From: Leisingera caerulea DSM 24564
GTDB taxonomy: Bacteria > Pseudomonadota > Alphaproteobacteria > Rhodobacterales > Rhodobacteraceae
Reading direction: 5' to 3'
Length of the DNA: 64,000 bases
Assembly (NCBI RefSeq): GCF_000473325.1
Contig: NZ_KI421514.1
Location: 252,340-316,339, forward strand
The notes under the pieces: generated by a model
Databases searched by the model: none
What the model saw: only the letters and a program-made list of their open reading frames with translations
What the model was told of the DNA's origin: nothing
In this document: positions 18,654 to 26,937 of the stretch, piece by piece
How positions within the stretch are numbered: the stretch's first letter is position 1
Layout of the letters: each line of letters begins with the position of its first letter
Made by a program: the position numbers and the translations under genes

Positions 18654-19103
18654 TTACTTGGCGGTTGCCGAAGCTTTTTTCGCTGCGGTGGTCACTTCGT
18701 CAGTGGCCTTTTTCACGGCAGCGGTTGCTTCCTCGGTCATGTCCTTGCCAGCGGCCATCATCAGCTCGACGGTGTCCATCTGAACCTTCTTGGCCACTTC
18801 AGCAAAGGCAGCCATGTTTTCAGCAGCCACTTCAGCGGAAGCGGAAGCGAAATCGGTTGCGGCCTTGGCGTAGTCGGCCGGCTCTGCCTTGACCTTGGAA
18901 ACATCGCCCAGCTTGGAGATGGTTTCTTTGGTCCACTTGTTCGAGATCTCGGCGGATTTGCCGGCAGCGTCCAGCGCAACGGCGGACAGCTTTTCGTTCA
19001 GGGCTGCGGTGTTCTTGAACACGTCTTCCATCGCCTTGGTGTCGACCGGGAAGGCGCCCATGAAGTCTTTCATCATCGCGGTGAAGTCTTGGGTCTTTGC
19101 CAT
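18654..19103 (-). CDS. phaP: Phasin (PHA granule-associated protein)
   Basis: A 149-residue, alanine- and lysine-rich amphipathic helical protein of the phasin family that coats polyhydroxyalkanoate granules. MAKTQDFTAMMKDFMGAFPV and the long helical stretch through AENMAAFAEVAKKVQMDTVE are typical; the C terminus is an alanine/lysine-rich tail (TTAAKKASATAK). GAGGA precedes the ATG. It is downstream of phaC on the same strand, and a strong inverted repeat with a PhaR-type operator lies in its leader, so derepression by PHA is expected. Confidence 0.92.
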   Translation of the reverse strand: MAKTQDFTAMMKDFMGAFPVDTKAMEDVFKNTAALNEKLSAVALDAAGKSAEISNKWTKETISKLGDVSKVKAEPADYAKAATDFASASAEVAAENMAAFAEVAKKVQMDTVELMMAAGKDMTEEATAAVKKATDEVTTAAKKASATAK

Positions 19104-19172
19104 AGTTCTAATTCCTCAGAAAGCTGCAGCAGGACCATCCTGCGCTCTTAGCATGAGAGGAATATGCGTGCC

Positions 19173-19211
19173 GCACCGCAGCATTTCAAGGTTTTTTATG
19201 CTGCGGTGCAG
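19173..19211. promoter_or_regulatory. Inverted repeat with PhaR-type operator before phaP
   Basis: GCACCGCAGCAT (19173-19184) and ATGCTGCGGTGC (19198-19209) are perfect 12-base inverted copies. The right arm contains CTGC-GGT-GCAG (19201-19211), an exact match to the CTGC-N3-GCAG PhaR site known from Paracoccus; the left arm has a one-base variant. The repeat lies between the phaC stop and the phaP start. Confidence 0.65.
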
Positions 19212-19235
19212 AAAAAGTTTGTAAATCCCGTGGAA

Positions 19236-21038
19236 TCAACTGTTTGCCTTGACCTTCACATAGGACCCCGGCGCCGGCATCAAAGAGGGGTATCCCGAAT
19301 CCCCGACCTCGCGGGCGGTAACCTGCTTGCCGGACCGCTTTTTCAGCCAGTCATTCCAGCGCGGCCACCAGGAGCCCTCGTGGAACTCCGCGCCTTCCAT
19401 CCAGGCCTCGCTGTCGCCCTTCAGATCGTCGTTGGTGTAATGGCCGTACTTCTTCTTGCTGGGCGGGTTGACGATGCCCGCGATATGGCCGGACTGCGAC
19501 ACGATAAAGCCTTTGCTGCGCGACCCCATCTGCTGCACGCCGCGGTAGCAGTCCTTCCAGCGGGCGATGTGGTCGGTTTCGCAGGTGATCGACATCAGCG
19601 GCACATCCACGTCCTTGATATGCAGCTTGTGGCCCATCAGCTCGAACCCCTCGCCGACGAATTCGTTGTTCTGGCACAGCCCCCGCAGGTACTGGATCGC
19701 CATCCGCCCCGGCAGGTTGGCGCCGTCGCCGTTCCAATAAAGCAGATCAAAGGCGGGCGGTGTCTCGCCCATCATGTAGCTTTTGACAGCCGGACCATAG
19801 ATCAGGTCCTTGGAGCGCAGGAACGACATGGTCCGCGCGATCACCCACGACCGCAGCAGCCCCTCCTGCTCCACCTGCGCCTCGATACCGTCGACGAAAT
19901 CGTCCTGCAGGAAGGGGGTGAACTCGCCCTGCTCGCCGAAATCGGTCAAGGTGGTGAAAAAGGTTGCCGATTTCACCGACTTGTCGCCGCGCTGTTTCAG
20001 CAGCGACAGGGTCAGTCCAAGGGTGGTACCGGCGATGCAGTAGCCCACTGCATTGACCTGATCGACCTTGCAGACCTCCTTGGCCTTTTCGATCGCGGTC
20101 AGGAAGCCCTCCTGAATGTAATCCTCCATCCCGACATCGGCGAGGCTGGCATCGGCGTTGACCCAGGACACCACGAACAGCGTGTAGCCTTGCTCAGTCA
20201 CCCATTTGATCAGGCTGTTCTGCGCCTTGAGGTCGAGGATGTAGAATTTGTTAATCCAGGGCGGGAACAGCACGATGGGGGTTTCATGCACGGTTTCCGT
20301 CACCGGCTTGTACTGGATCAGCTCCATCATCCGGTTGCGGTAGATCACGTCGCCCGGCGTGGTGGCGATATTTCCGCCCAGCTCAAACGCGCTCTCATCT
20401 GCCAGCCGCACCACCAGCTCGCCGTTGTTGGCCTCCAGGTCGCTGACCAGGTTCTCCAGCCCGTCGACCAGCGACTGGCCTTCGGTTTCCACCGCCTTCT
20501 CCAGCGCATCCGGATTGGTGGGCAGGAAATTGGTCGGCGACATCATCTCGATGATCTGATCGGCAAAGTAGCTCAGCCGCTGCCTGTCCTTGCCATCCAT
20601 CTCGCCGGCACTCTGCACCGCCTTGCGGATCGCTTCGGCGTTGGTCAGGTACTGCTGTTTGACATAGTTGAAGTAAGGGCTGCTTTGCCACAGCGGATTC
20701 GAAAAACGGCGGTCCTTGGGGCCGCCGTCATCTGTGCTGTCCAATTGTCCGGTCAGAGCTTTCTGCGCCTCGGCGAAATTCAGCACAGATTTACTCCAGA
20801 ATTCGAGCTGATGCTCCAAAAGCTTGGCAGGATTCTGCATCGCCTCCGTCCAATAGGCGGTTGCTGCACGCGCATAAAGTTCTTGATTCGGACCGTCCAG
20901 AGCCGGGTTATGCGGCACTTTCCGGGACATCACCTCGGCCAGGCGCTTGCTCAACTCCTCGACGCGGCTCATATTTTCCTTAAGTTTTTCAAAGCTCTCA
21001 GAATTGGACGTTGCGGATACTTCGTCACTAGTTGTCAT
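19236..21038 (-). CDS. phaC: Class I poly(3-hydroxyalkanoate) polymerase
   Basis: A 600-residue class I PHA synthase that polymerises hydroxyacyl-CoA at the granule surface. The lipase-like box GYCIAG places the catalytic cysteine at residue 334. VLFPPWINKFYILDL and TLFVVSWVNADAS are conserved before it, and SQSGHIAGIVNPP near the C terminus supplies the catalytic histidine. The length matches class I enzymes. It is transcribed divergently from the depolymerase phaZ, 134 bases away, and upstream of phaP. The shared promoter region holds a PhaR-type site. Confidence 0.97.
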   Translation of the reverse strand: MTTSDEVSATSNSESFEKLKENMSRVEELSKRLAEVMSRKVPHNPALDGPNQELYARAATAYWTEAMQNPAKLLEHQLEFWSKSVLNFAEAQKALTGQLDSTDDGGPKDRRFSNPLWQSSPYFNYVKQQYLTNAEAIRKAVQSAGEMDGKDRQRLSYFADQIIEMMSPTNFLPTNPDALEKAVETEGQSLVDGLENLVSDLEANNGELVVRLADESAFELGGNIATTPGDVIYRNRMMELIQYKPVTETVHETPIVLFPPWINKFYILDLKAQNSLIKWVTEQGYTLFVVSWVNADASLADVGMEDYIQEGFLTAIEKAKEVCKVDQVNAVGYCIAGTTLGLTLSLLKQRGDKSVKSATFFTTLTDFGEQGEFTPFLQDDFVDGIEAQVEQEGLLRSWVIARTMSFLRSKDLIYGPAVKSYMMGETPPAFDLLYWNGDGANLPGRMAIQYLRGLCQNNEFVGEGFELMGHKLHIKDVDVPLMSITCETDHIARWKDCYRGVQQMGSRSKGFIVSQSGHIAGIVNPPSKKKYGHYTNDDLKGDSEAWMEGAEFHEGSWWPRWNDWLKKRSGKQVTAREVGDSGYPSLMPAPGSYVKVKANS

Positions 21039-21062
21039 ATAAAGGAATCCCTCATAGGCTTT

Positions 21063-21073
21063 CTGCTATGCAG
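21063..21073. promoter_or_regulatory. PhaR-type operator between phaC and phaZ
   Basis: CTGC-TAT-GCAG is an exact CTGC-N3-GCAG match in the divergent promoter region; a relaxed N5 copy follows at 21083-21095. Either promoter could be its target. Confidence 0.55.
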
Positions 21074-21172
21074 AATACTCGTCTGCAAAAGGCAGGGCAA
21101 AGCGGCGATTGGTCCGATGTTCCGGATTTTCTGGTCCGATGACGCGGGGACAGAGCCCGTAAGGAGACGCGC

Positions 21173-22447
21173 ATGCGATACATGATGACCTACGACCTGA
21201 TGGAGACCGTCCGGAACACCAACCAATGGCTGGGCGCCACCGCCCTCTCCATGGCATCTTACCCGGTCTTTTCCGCCTTGCCAAATCCCGCGCTCAGCTG
21301 GATGGCCGCGTGGGGCGAGGTGACCGAACGCACTTACCAGCGGATGGTGGTGAAACCCGACTGGGGCATCCGCACCTTCACCTGCGAAGACGGCAAGGAC
21401 CACTTGGTCGATATCACCACCGTGGTGGAACGCCCCTTTGGCGACCTGATCCATTTCAAGGTCAACGGCCGCGAGGAACAGCCGCGCAAGGTGCTGCTGG
21501 TCGCGCCAATGTCCGGCCATTACGCCACCCTCCTGCGGTCCACCGTCAAAAGCTTGATCGTCAACTGCGAAGTCTATGTGACGGACTGGCACAACGCCCG
21601 CGACATCCCTGTTTCCGCGGGGAAATTCGATATTGAGGATTACACGCTATACCTCGTCGATTTCATGCGCGAGCTCGGCCCCGACACCCATGTCGTCGCG
21701 GTCTGCCAGCCGGTGCCGCTGACGCTGGCCGCCACCGCATACCTGGCGGAGCGCGAGCCCAAGGCGCAGCCTTCCTCGCTGACCCTGATCGGCGGCCCGG
21801 TGGACCCGGACGCCACCCCGACGGAGGTCACCGACTTCGGCCGCCGCGTCACCATGGGCCAGCTGGAGGAGACCATGATCCAGCAGGTCGGGTTCAAATA
21901 CCCGGGCGTCGGGCGCAAGGTCTATCCCGGCCTGCTGCAGCTCTCCTCCTTCATGTCGATGAATGGCGAGCGCCATACCAAGGCCTTCATGGACCAGATC
22001 CAGCGTGTCTCCCGCGGGGAGGCCTCGGACCACGATGCCCACAACCGTTTCTATGATGAATACCTGGCGGTGATGGACATGACCGCTGAATTCTACCTGT
22101 CGACGGTGGAGCGGATCTTCAAGAAGCGCGAGATCGCCCGGAACGACTTTACCGTCAACGGCCACAAAGTCGATTTCAGCAAGATCACCGATGTGGCGGT
22201 CAAGACCGTCGAAGGCGCCAAGGACGATATCTCCGCCCCCGGGCAATGCGTCGCGGCGCTGGACCTTTGCACCGGCCTGCCGGAAAGCAAGAAGGCCAGT
22301 CATGTGGAGCCGGGCGCTGGCCACTACGGCATCTTTGCGGGCCGCAGCTGGCGCGACAACATCCGGCCGCTGGTGATCGACTTCATGAACGCCAACGGTC
22401 GCAGCAAACCGGCCCGCAAGCCGGCCAACAAGAACACGGCCGCCTGA
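21173..22447 (+). CDS. phaZ: Intracellular PHB depolymerase
   Basis: A 424-residue depolymerase of the PhaZ1 type that mobilises amorphous intracellular PHB granules. It has no signal peptide. The nucleophile is expected to be Cys178 in VAVCQPVPL, matching the cysteine of the Cupriavidus PhaZ1 family instead of a lipase serine. VLLVAPMSGHYATLLR and GHYGIFAGRSW near the C terminus (catalytic histidine) are also typical. It is divergent from phaC. Five bases separate its stop from the next gene, so co-transcription of that small zinc protein is likely. Confidence 0.93.
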   Translation: MRYMMTYDLMETVRNTNQWLGATALSMASYPVFSALPNPALSWMAAWGEVTERTYQRMVVKPDWGIRTFTCEDGKDHLVDITTVVERPFGDLIHFKVNGREEQPRKVLLVAPMSGHYATLLRSTVKSLIVNCEVYVTDWHNARDIPVSAGKFDIEDYTLYLVDFMRELGPDTHVVAVCQPVPLTLAATAYLAEREPKAQPSSLTLIGGPVDPDATPTEVTDFGRRVTMGQLEETMIQQVGFKYPGVGRKVYPGLLQLSSFMSMNGERHTKAFMDQIQRVSRGEASDHDAHNRFYDEYLAVMDMTAEFYLSTVERIFKKREIARNDFTVNGHKVDFSKITDVAVKTVEGAKDDISAPGQCVAALDLCTGLPESKKASHVEPGAGHYGIFAGRSWRDNIRPLVIDFMNANGRSKPARKPANKNTAA

Positions 22448-22451
22448 CGGG

Positions 22452-23024
22452 ATGGTTGCCGGCCTGGCATTCTCCTGCAATTGCGGGACCTTGCGCGGCG
22501 AAGTTTCAGCAGCGGGTGTCAAGACCGGCACCCGCGTTGTCTGCTACTGCGCCGACTGCCGCGCCAATGAGCTGTATCACGGCCAGCCGGATCCGGCCCC
22601 GGATCCGGTCGATTTGTTCCAGCTGTCGCCCGATACCATCACCATCACCCAAGGGGCAGAGCAGCTGAAGGCGATCCGCCTCGGCCGCCGCGGCCCTTTG
22701 CGCTGGTACGCCGCCTGCTGCGGCACGCCGTTTGCCAATACGCTGGCCAAGCCCGGCCTGCCCTTTGCCGGGATGCGCTCTGATGTGTTCGAGGACAAAT
22801 CCGCGCTTGGCAAGATCCGCGCCCAGGCCTTCCTCCCTGTCCCGGGCAAACAGTCCCGGACCAAAGGCGGCGGTGTCATGGCCTGGGGCATCCTCAGCCG
22901 GATGATCACCGCCCGCCTGTCGGGCCGCTGGAAAGAGACGCCATTCTTTGATGCGGAAACCGGCAAACCGGTGGCCGAGCCCGAATTGCTCAGCAAAGCG
23001 CAGCGCGCGGCGCTGTATCCTTAG
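22452..23024 (+). CDS. DUF6151/GFA-like zinc-binding protein
   Basis: A 190-residue protein with the cysteine pattern of GFA-type (formaldehyde-activating-enzyme-like) zinc proteins: SCNCGTLRG at the N terminus, CYCADCR around residue 32 and ACCGTPFANT around residue 90. These should bind one or two zinc ions. Its enzymatic role is unproven. It follows phaZ by five bases. Its stop overlaps the convergent hydrolase gene by four bases (23021-23024). Confidence 0.78.
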   Translation: MVAGLAFSCNCGTLRGEVSAAGVKTGTRVVCYCADCRANELYHGQPDPAPDPVDLFQLSPDTITITQGAEQLKAIRLGRRGPLRWYAACCGTPFANTLAKPGLPFAGMRSDVFEDKSALGKIRAQAFLPVPGKQSRTKGGGVMAWGILSRMITARLSGRWKETPFFDAETGKPVAEPELLSKAQRAALYP

Positions 23025-23743
23025 GCAGGTACCGCCAGCCAGTGCAGAAGCGCCCGGTTCACCGCATCGGGCGCCTCCAGCACCGGGAAATGCCCGGCCT
23101 CCGGGATGACCTCCAGACGCGCGTGCGGGATCAGCTGTGCCAGCAGCTCCTGCTTGGCCGGCGGCACGATGGTGTCATGCTCCCCCGACAGCACCAACGT
23201 TGGCATGTGCACCCGCCGCATCGTGGCCTGCTGGTCGGGCCGCCGCTGCAGGGCGCGCGCCTGCGCCACATACAGCTCCGGCCCCAGTTCCATCCCCATG
23301 TGGCAAAACAGGTTATGCACCTCCAGCCGCAAAGGCCCCGGCGCCAGCGCCTCCATCGGCAGCGCCGCGCGCAGGACATCCTCCAGCCGCCCGGCCCGCG
23401 CCGCGATGATCTGCGGCTCCCGGTCGGCGGCCTGCTCCGGCGTCTCCGCCAGCGGGCTCGCCCCCATCAGGCACAACCGGCTGATCCGCTCCGGCGCCCG
23501 GCGCACCAGCTCCATCGCCAGGATCCCGCCCATCGACAGCCCCGCCAGCGCAAAGCGCGGCGGCAGGTGGCTCAGCATCCGGGCGGCAATCTTCTCCACC
23601 GTGTCGCCGCCTGCCAGCGGCAGCACCATCACCGGCATGCTGCCGGAAAAGGTCCTGATCTGAGTGTCAAAGATCCGGCCGTCGCACATCATCCCCGGCA
23701 GCAGAACCAAAGGTTCGCGGCTCGGTTGCTGGTCTTGAGGCAT
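23021..23743 (-). CDS. Alpha/beta-fold hydrolase
   Basis: A 240-residue alpha/beta hydrolase. The oxyanion segment is LVLLPGMMCDGRIF, the nucleophile elbow is GLSMGG, the acid is in LVLSGEHDTIVPP and the histidine is in EAGHFPVLEAP, so the triad is complete. I placed the start at the ATG at 23743 behind GAGGG; a GTG at 23770 is in frame. It has no secretion signal. PMVLPL-type substrate pockets do not identify a ligand. It is convergent with the zinc-protein gene. Confidence 0.85.
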   Translation of the reverse strand: MPQDQQPSREPLVLLPGMMCDGRIFDTQIRTFSGSMPVMVLPLAGGDTVEKIAARMLSHLPPRFALAGLSMGGILAMELVRRAPERISRLCLMGASPLAETPEQAADREPQIIAARAGRLEDVLRAALPMEALAPGPLRLEVHNLFCHMGMELGPELYVAQARALQRRPDQQATMRRVHMPTLVLSGEHDTIVPPAKQELLAQLIPHARLEVIPEAGHFPVLEAPDAVNRALLHWLAVPA

Positions 23744-23865
23744 ATCCTGCCCTCGCGGTTTGCCTGCCACCCGTTGTTCCGACTTTGCGGATAGCCGGCC
23801 AGGGGATCAACAAAAACCTCCCGCCGCCAGCGATTTGCCCGACCGCTGCCGCCGCCGCGCCACGC

Positions 23866-24289
23866 TCAATAACCGTTCCAGCGAAAGGCGCCATTCTCCG
23901 CCAGCGGGGAAAACGGGTTGAAGGCGATCTCCCAGATATGCCCGTCCGGGCTGCGGAAATAGCCGTGATGGCCGCCCCAGAACACATCCTGCCGGCTTCA
24001 GAACCTTGGCGCCTGCGGCTTCTGCGGCCGCCATCAGCTCTGCTACCGCTTCCTTGCTGCGGGTGTTGTGGCTCAGCGTCATGGCACCGGTGCCCAGCTC
24101 CCGCTCCTCCAAACCAATATCGGCCGCCAGCGCCGCCAGCGGGTACAGCCCCAAGGTCTGCGAGATCAGGTCAAAGGCGATCACCCCGTCCGGGCTGTCT
24201 GCCCGCTGCCAGCCCAACGCCTCATAGAAAGCTGCGGCTTTCTCCATGTCCGGGACGCCCAGCGTTATCAGGCTTATTCTTTGATCCAT
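23866..24289 (-). pseudogene. VOC (glyoxalase-like) family gene with a frameshift
   Basis: The first two thirds reads as a VOC domain: MDQRISLITLGVPDMEKAAA, GVIAFDLISQTLGLYPL and AEAAGAKVLKPAG. After that the frame is lost near 23988-23993. In another frame the expected ending continues perfectly, with VFWGGHHGYFRSPDGHIWE, then IAFNPFSPLAENG and RWNGY, and a stop at 23866. The family pattern KPAxDVFWGG implies two missing bases (or one extra) at the break. This is either a recent inactivating mutation or a sequencing error. The start is an ATG at 24289 behind a GGGGG run. Confidence 0.8.
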
Positions 24290-24375
24290 CTTTCCCCCGC
24301 GTTTCAAACTGCGTCCAAAAATGCCGCTGCCCGCGCTGACCGGGCGGCAAAAGCCCACCCTCGGCCGGACCAGCC

Positions 24376-24403
24376 TGACCGGCGCTGACCGGCGCTGACC
24401 GGG
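24376..24403. repeat. Short tandem repeat, period 10
   Basis: TGACCGGCGC is repeated almost three times in the short gap between the VOC gene and the next hydrolase. A related CGCTGACCGGG occurs about 40 bases before it. Confidence 0.6.
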
Positions 24404-24417
24404 ACGATGGCGCGGCG

Positions 24418-25167
24418 TCAGCCCTCGCCCAGAATGTCCAGCACCGCATCTTCGATCATTTTCAGGCAAGGCCCGTCCGAAAACCGGTGATCGGCGTCTT
24501 TCACAAGGTTCAGCCGCATGTCCGGGCAGGTGGCGTGCTCCAGCAGCCGCAGCGCAGTATGGGTCGAAACCGCTGTGTCCGCAGTCCCCTGCAGGCAGCG
24601 CACCTTGAACGGCAGGAACAGGGGCGTGCGCAGCACCAGCCGCTTGCGCCCGTCTTCGATCATCCGCTTGGAGATGTGGTAGGGCTCCATGTAGTCGCTC
24701 GGCAGCTCCACATAGCCGTTGCTCTCCAGCTCCGCTTTCTGCTCCGCAGAGAAATTCGCCCAATAGCCATCCTCGGTGAAATCCGGCGCCGCGGCGATGG
24801 TCACCATCCCCTTGATCCGTTCCGGCATCTCGCGCGCCAGCAAAAGCGCCTGCCAGCCGCCCATCGAGGAGCCCACCGGCACGATCTCGCCCTCGGTCAG
24901 CTGCTCCACCGCCGCCAACGTGTCCTCATGCCAATCCCCGATGCAGCCTTCCTCGAATGTGCCGGAGCTTTCGCCATGGCCCGAGTAGTCAAACCGCAAA
25001 AACGCCTGGCCGCGCGCCTTGGCCCAGGCCTCCAGATGCACCGCCTTGGTGCCCTCCATGTCGGATTTCAGCCCGCCCAGAAACACCACGCACGGCCCCT
25101 GCCCTTCGCTCTTGTGATAGGCAATCCGGCGGCCTTGGGCGGTGTCGAGAAACGATGTGGCGGGCAT
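24418..25167 (-). CDS. Alpha/beta hydrolase (ABHD10-like)
   Basis: A 249-residue alpha/beta hydrolase with FLGGLKSDMEGTKA near the N terminus, FDYSGHGESSG, a nucleophile elbow PVGSSMGGWQAL, the acid in LQGTADTAVS and the histidine in DADHRFSD. This set of motifs is characteristic of the ABHD10 (thioesterase/acylprotein hydrolase) branch, whose bacterial members are mostly uncharacterised. It is cytoplasmic with no signal. Upstream is the divergent DUF4105 gene. Confidence 0.85.
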   Translation of the reverse strand: MPATSFLDTAQGRRIAYHKSEGQGPCVVFLGGLKSDMEGTKAVHLEAWAKARGQAFLRFDYSGHGESSGTFEEGCIGDWHEDTLAAVEQLTEGEIVPVGSSMGGWQALLLAREMPERIKGMVTIAAAPDFTEDGYWANFSAEQKAELESNGYVELPSDYMEPYHISKRMIEDGRKRLVLRTPLFLPFKVRCLQGTADTAVSTHTALRLLEHATCPDMRLNLVKDADHRFSDGPCLKMIEDAVLDILGEG

Positions 25168-25294
25168 GTCTTTGGTCTCCTGTCCTTTTCCTCAAGATGT
25201 GGCACGGCTTTGCCTGCCCTGCAAGCGGCAGCACAGCCTGCTTGCAAGCCCCCCGCCGTCCTCCTTATGGTCCGCCAAAATTTTCCGGGGGACC

Positions 25295-26305
25295 ATGCGC
25301 ATGTTCAAATTCTTCAAAACCGCCGCGCTGGCCGTTGCCATCCTCGCCGTGGCGCTGGCCACTGCCTGGGCAGCGCTGGCGCTGTGGTACCGGCTGCCCT
25401 TCGGCACATTGCCGCGCGCCGCCCTGTCGGGCGGGTTTGCCCTGCTGGGCCTGGCCGTCATGGCCGGGCTGTTCCGCCGACGCGCCTTGCGTGCGCTCAC
25501 CACATTTGCCCTGGCGCTCGCTGCGGTGATCCTGTGGTGGTCCACCCTCACCCCGCCCGAGGGCGGCAACTGGTCCCCCGATGTTGCCCGCCAGGTCACC
25601 GGCGAAGTGGAGGGCGATATCCTCACCCTCACCGATGTCCGCAACTTTACCTGGGAAACGCCTGAAGACTACACGGTGAACTGGGAAACCCGCAGCTACG
25701 ACCTGACTGCGCTCCAGACCGTGGACCTGTTCATGTCCTACTGGGCAGGGCCGCAGATGGCGCATATGATCGTCAGCTTCGGCTTTGAAAACGGCGGGCA
25801 GATCGCCTGGTCGGTCGAGGTGCGCCGCCAGGAGGGCGGCGGCTTCTCCCCCGTTGCCGACCTTTTCAAATCCAACACCCTGGTGCTGATCGCCGCGGAT
25901 GAGCGCGACCTGGTCGGCACCCGCACCAACGCCCGCGGCGAAGACGTGCAGCTGTTCCGCATCGGCGTCAGCCCCGACACCGGCCGCGCCCTGCTGCTGC
26001 GTTATGTGGCGGCCGCCAACAGCCTTGCCGCGCAGCCGCAGTGGTACAATTCGCTCACCACCAATTGCACGACCGTGGTGATGGCGCTGATCCGCACTTT
26101 CGCCGCAGAAGTACCGCTGGACTGGCGGGTGCTGGCCAACGGCTACCTGCCGGATTACGCCTGGGAGCAGGGTGTGCTGGACCAAAGCCGCAGCGTCGAA
26201 GAGCTGCGCGCTCTCGGCAGCATCACCCCCATCGCCCGGGCGCATGGCCTCACCCCGGACTATTCCGCCGTGATCCGCCAAGGCGTCCCCTCGCCCGCGC
26301 CCTGA
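25295..26305 (+). CDS. DUF4105 domain membrane protein
   Basis: A 336-residue protein. Two or three hydrophobic helices fill the first 90 residues (AALAVAILAVALATAWAALA, SGGFALLGLAVMAGLF and LTTFALALAAVILWW). A DUF4105 domain follows, presumably periplasmic, with FTWETPEDYTVNWETRSYDL, WAGPQMAHMIVSFGF and the conserved NSLTTNCTTVV, whose cysteine resembles a papain/NlpC-type centre. A hydrolase or peptidase activity is possible but unproven. The start at 25295 is behind GGGGG (25287-25291). The first in-frame GTG codons upstream would fuse extra residues before the membrane anchor. Confidence 0.8.
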   Translation: MRMFKFFKTAALAVAILAVALATAWAALALWYRLPFGTLPRAALSGGFALLGLAVMAGLFRRRALRALTTFALALAAVILWWSTLTPPEGGNWSPDVARQVTGEVEGDILTLTDVRNFTWETPEDYTVNWETRSYDLTALQTVDLFMSYWAGPQMAHMIVSFGFENGGQIAWSVEVRRQEGGGFSPVADLFKSNTLVLIAADERDLVGTRTNARGEDVQLFRIGVSPDTGRALLLRYVAAANSLAAQPQWYNSLTTNCTTVVMALIRTFAAEVPLDWRVLANGYLPDYAWEQGVLDQSRSVEELRALGSITPIARAHGLTPDYSAVIRQGVPSPAP

Positions 26306-26316
26306 GCCGGGATCCC

Positions 26317-26343
26317 CTTCATCTGGCCGGAAATATCCCGGGG
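26317..26343 (+). repeat. Copy 2 of the TTCATCT..AAATA intergenic element
   Basis: Reads CTTCATCTGGCCGGAAATAT then CCCGGGG, directly after the DUF4105 stop, and runs into two strong palindromes. Confidence 0.6.
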
Positions 26344-26346
26344 AGC

Positions 26347-26403
26347 GCGAGGGGCCGGCCCCTCGCTTACCTTCAGGCGGGCCGGACGCCCGCCTGAAGG
26401 TAA
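26347..26403. terminator. Two adjacent palindromes in a convergent gap
   Basis: 26347-26366 is a perfect 20-base palindrome (GCGAGGGGCC and its complement). 26367-26382 and 26388-26403 form a perfect 16-pair stem with loop CGGAC. They separate the convergent DUF4105 and small hypothetical genes and probably act as a bidirectional terminator or mobile palindromic unit. Confidence 0.6.
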
Positions 26404-26407
26404 GGCA

Positions 26408-26656
26408 TCAGGACAGGCCGGCAGCCGGTGCTCCGTCGGCCTTCTGCGTCTGCAAGCGGCCAAGCAGGCTCTGGATCCGGCCCAAGGCCTCCTTGGTTCG
26501 CACCGCCTTTTCCTGGCTGGCCCCGCCTTCGATATGCGCGCAATGCTCATAAGACAGATGGCGCTGGGACAGTATCTTTTGTGACTGGCACAGCGCGGTT
26601 TCAATCAGATCCACATCTTCAACCGTCAGGTCAAAGTTCGGGTTCGGGCGGGTCAT
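26408..26656 (-). CDS. Small hypothetical protein
   Basis: An 82-residue soluble protein, MTRPNPNFDLTVEDVDLIET then a helical histidine/cysteine-containing centre (LSYEHCAHIEGGA) and a helix-rich C terminus. AGGAG precedes the ATG at 26656 with normal spacing, which supports coding. I recognise no family; the pattern looks like a conserved Rhodobacteraceae hypothetical. It lies divergently upstream of thrS. Confidence 0.6.
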   Translation of the reverse strand: MTRPNPNFDLTVEDVDLIETALCQSQKILSQRHLSYEHCAHIEGGASQEKAVRTKEALGRIQSLLGRLQTQKADGAPAAGLS

Positions 26657-26937
26657 CGGAACACTCCTGGTATGTCCATTGGGCCTAAGATTTCGGCCAC
26701 CCTGCCCCGGATTGCCACGCATGGCAACATTTTTTTCTGTTATTTTTCAATCGCTTAACAGTATACACATATGTGCCATCGCATGCACAGGCACACAATC
26801 CGATTTTCCGTCGTGAATACAATCACGTGCAAAGCCGCCTTGACTTGCACCGGCTTTGACCGCAAAACGCGCGGACGAAACACATACCCGCAACCGGGCG
26901 TTCTGTGGGCGCCAAACCGACGAGGAGCAGCCAGCCA

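Noticed and set aside
19164..21185. 673-residue plus-strand open frame
   Set aside because: Antisense to phaC; phaC has the catalytic motifs and correct start.
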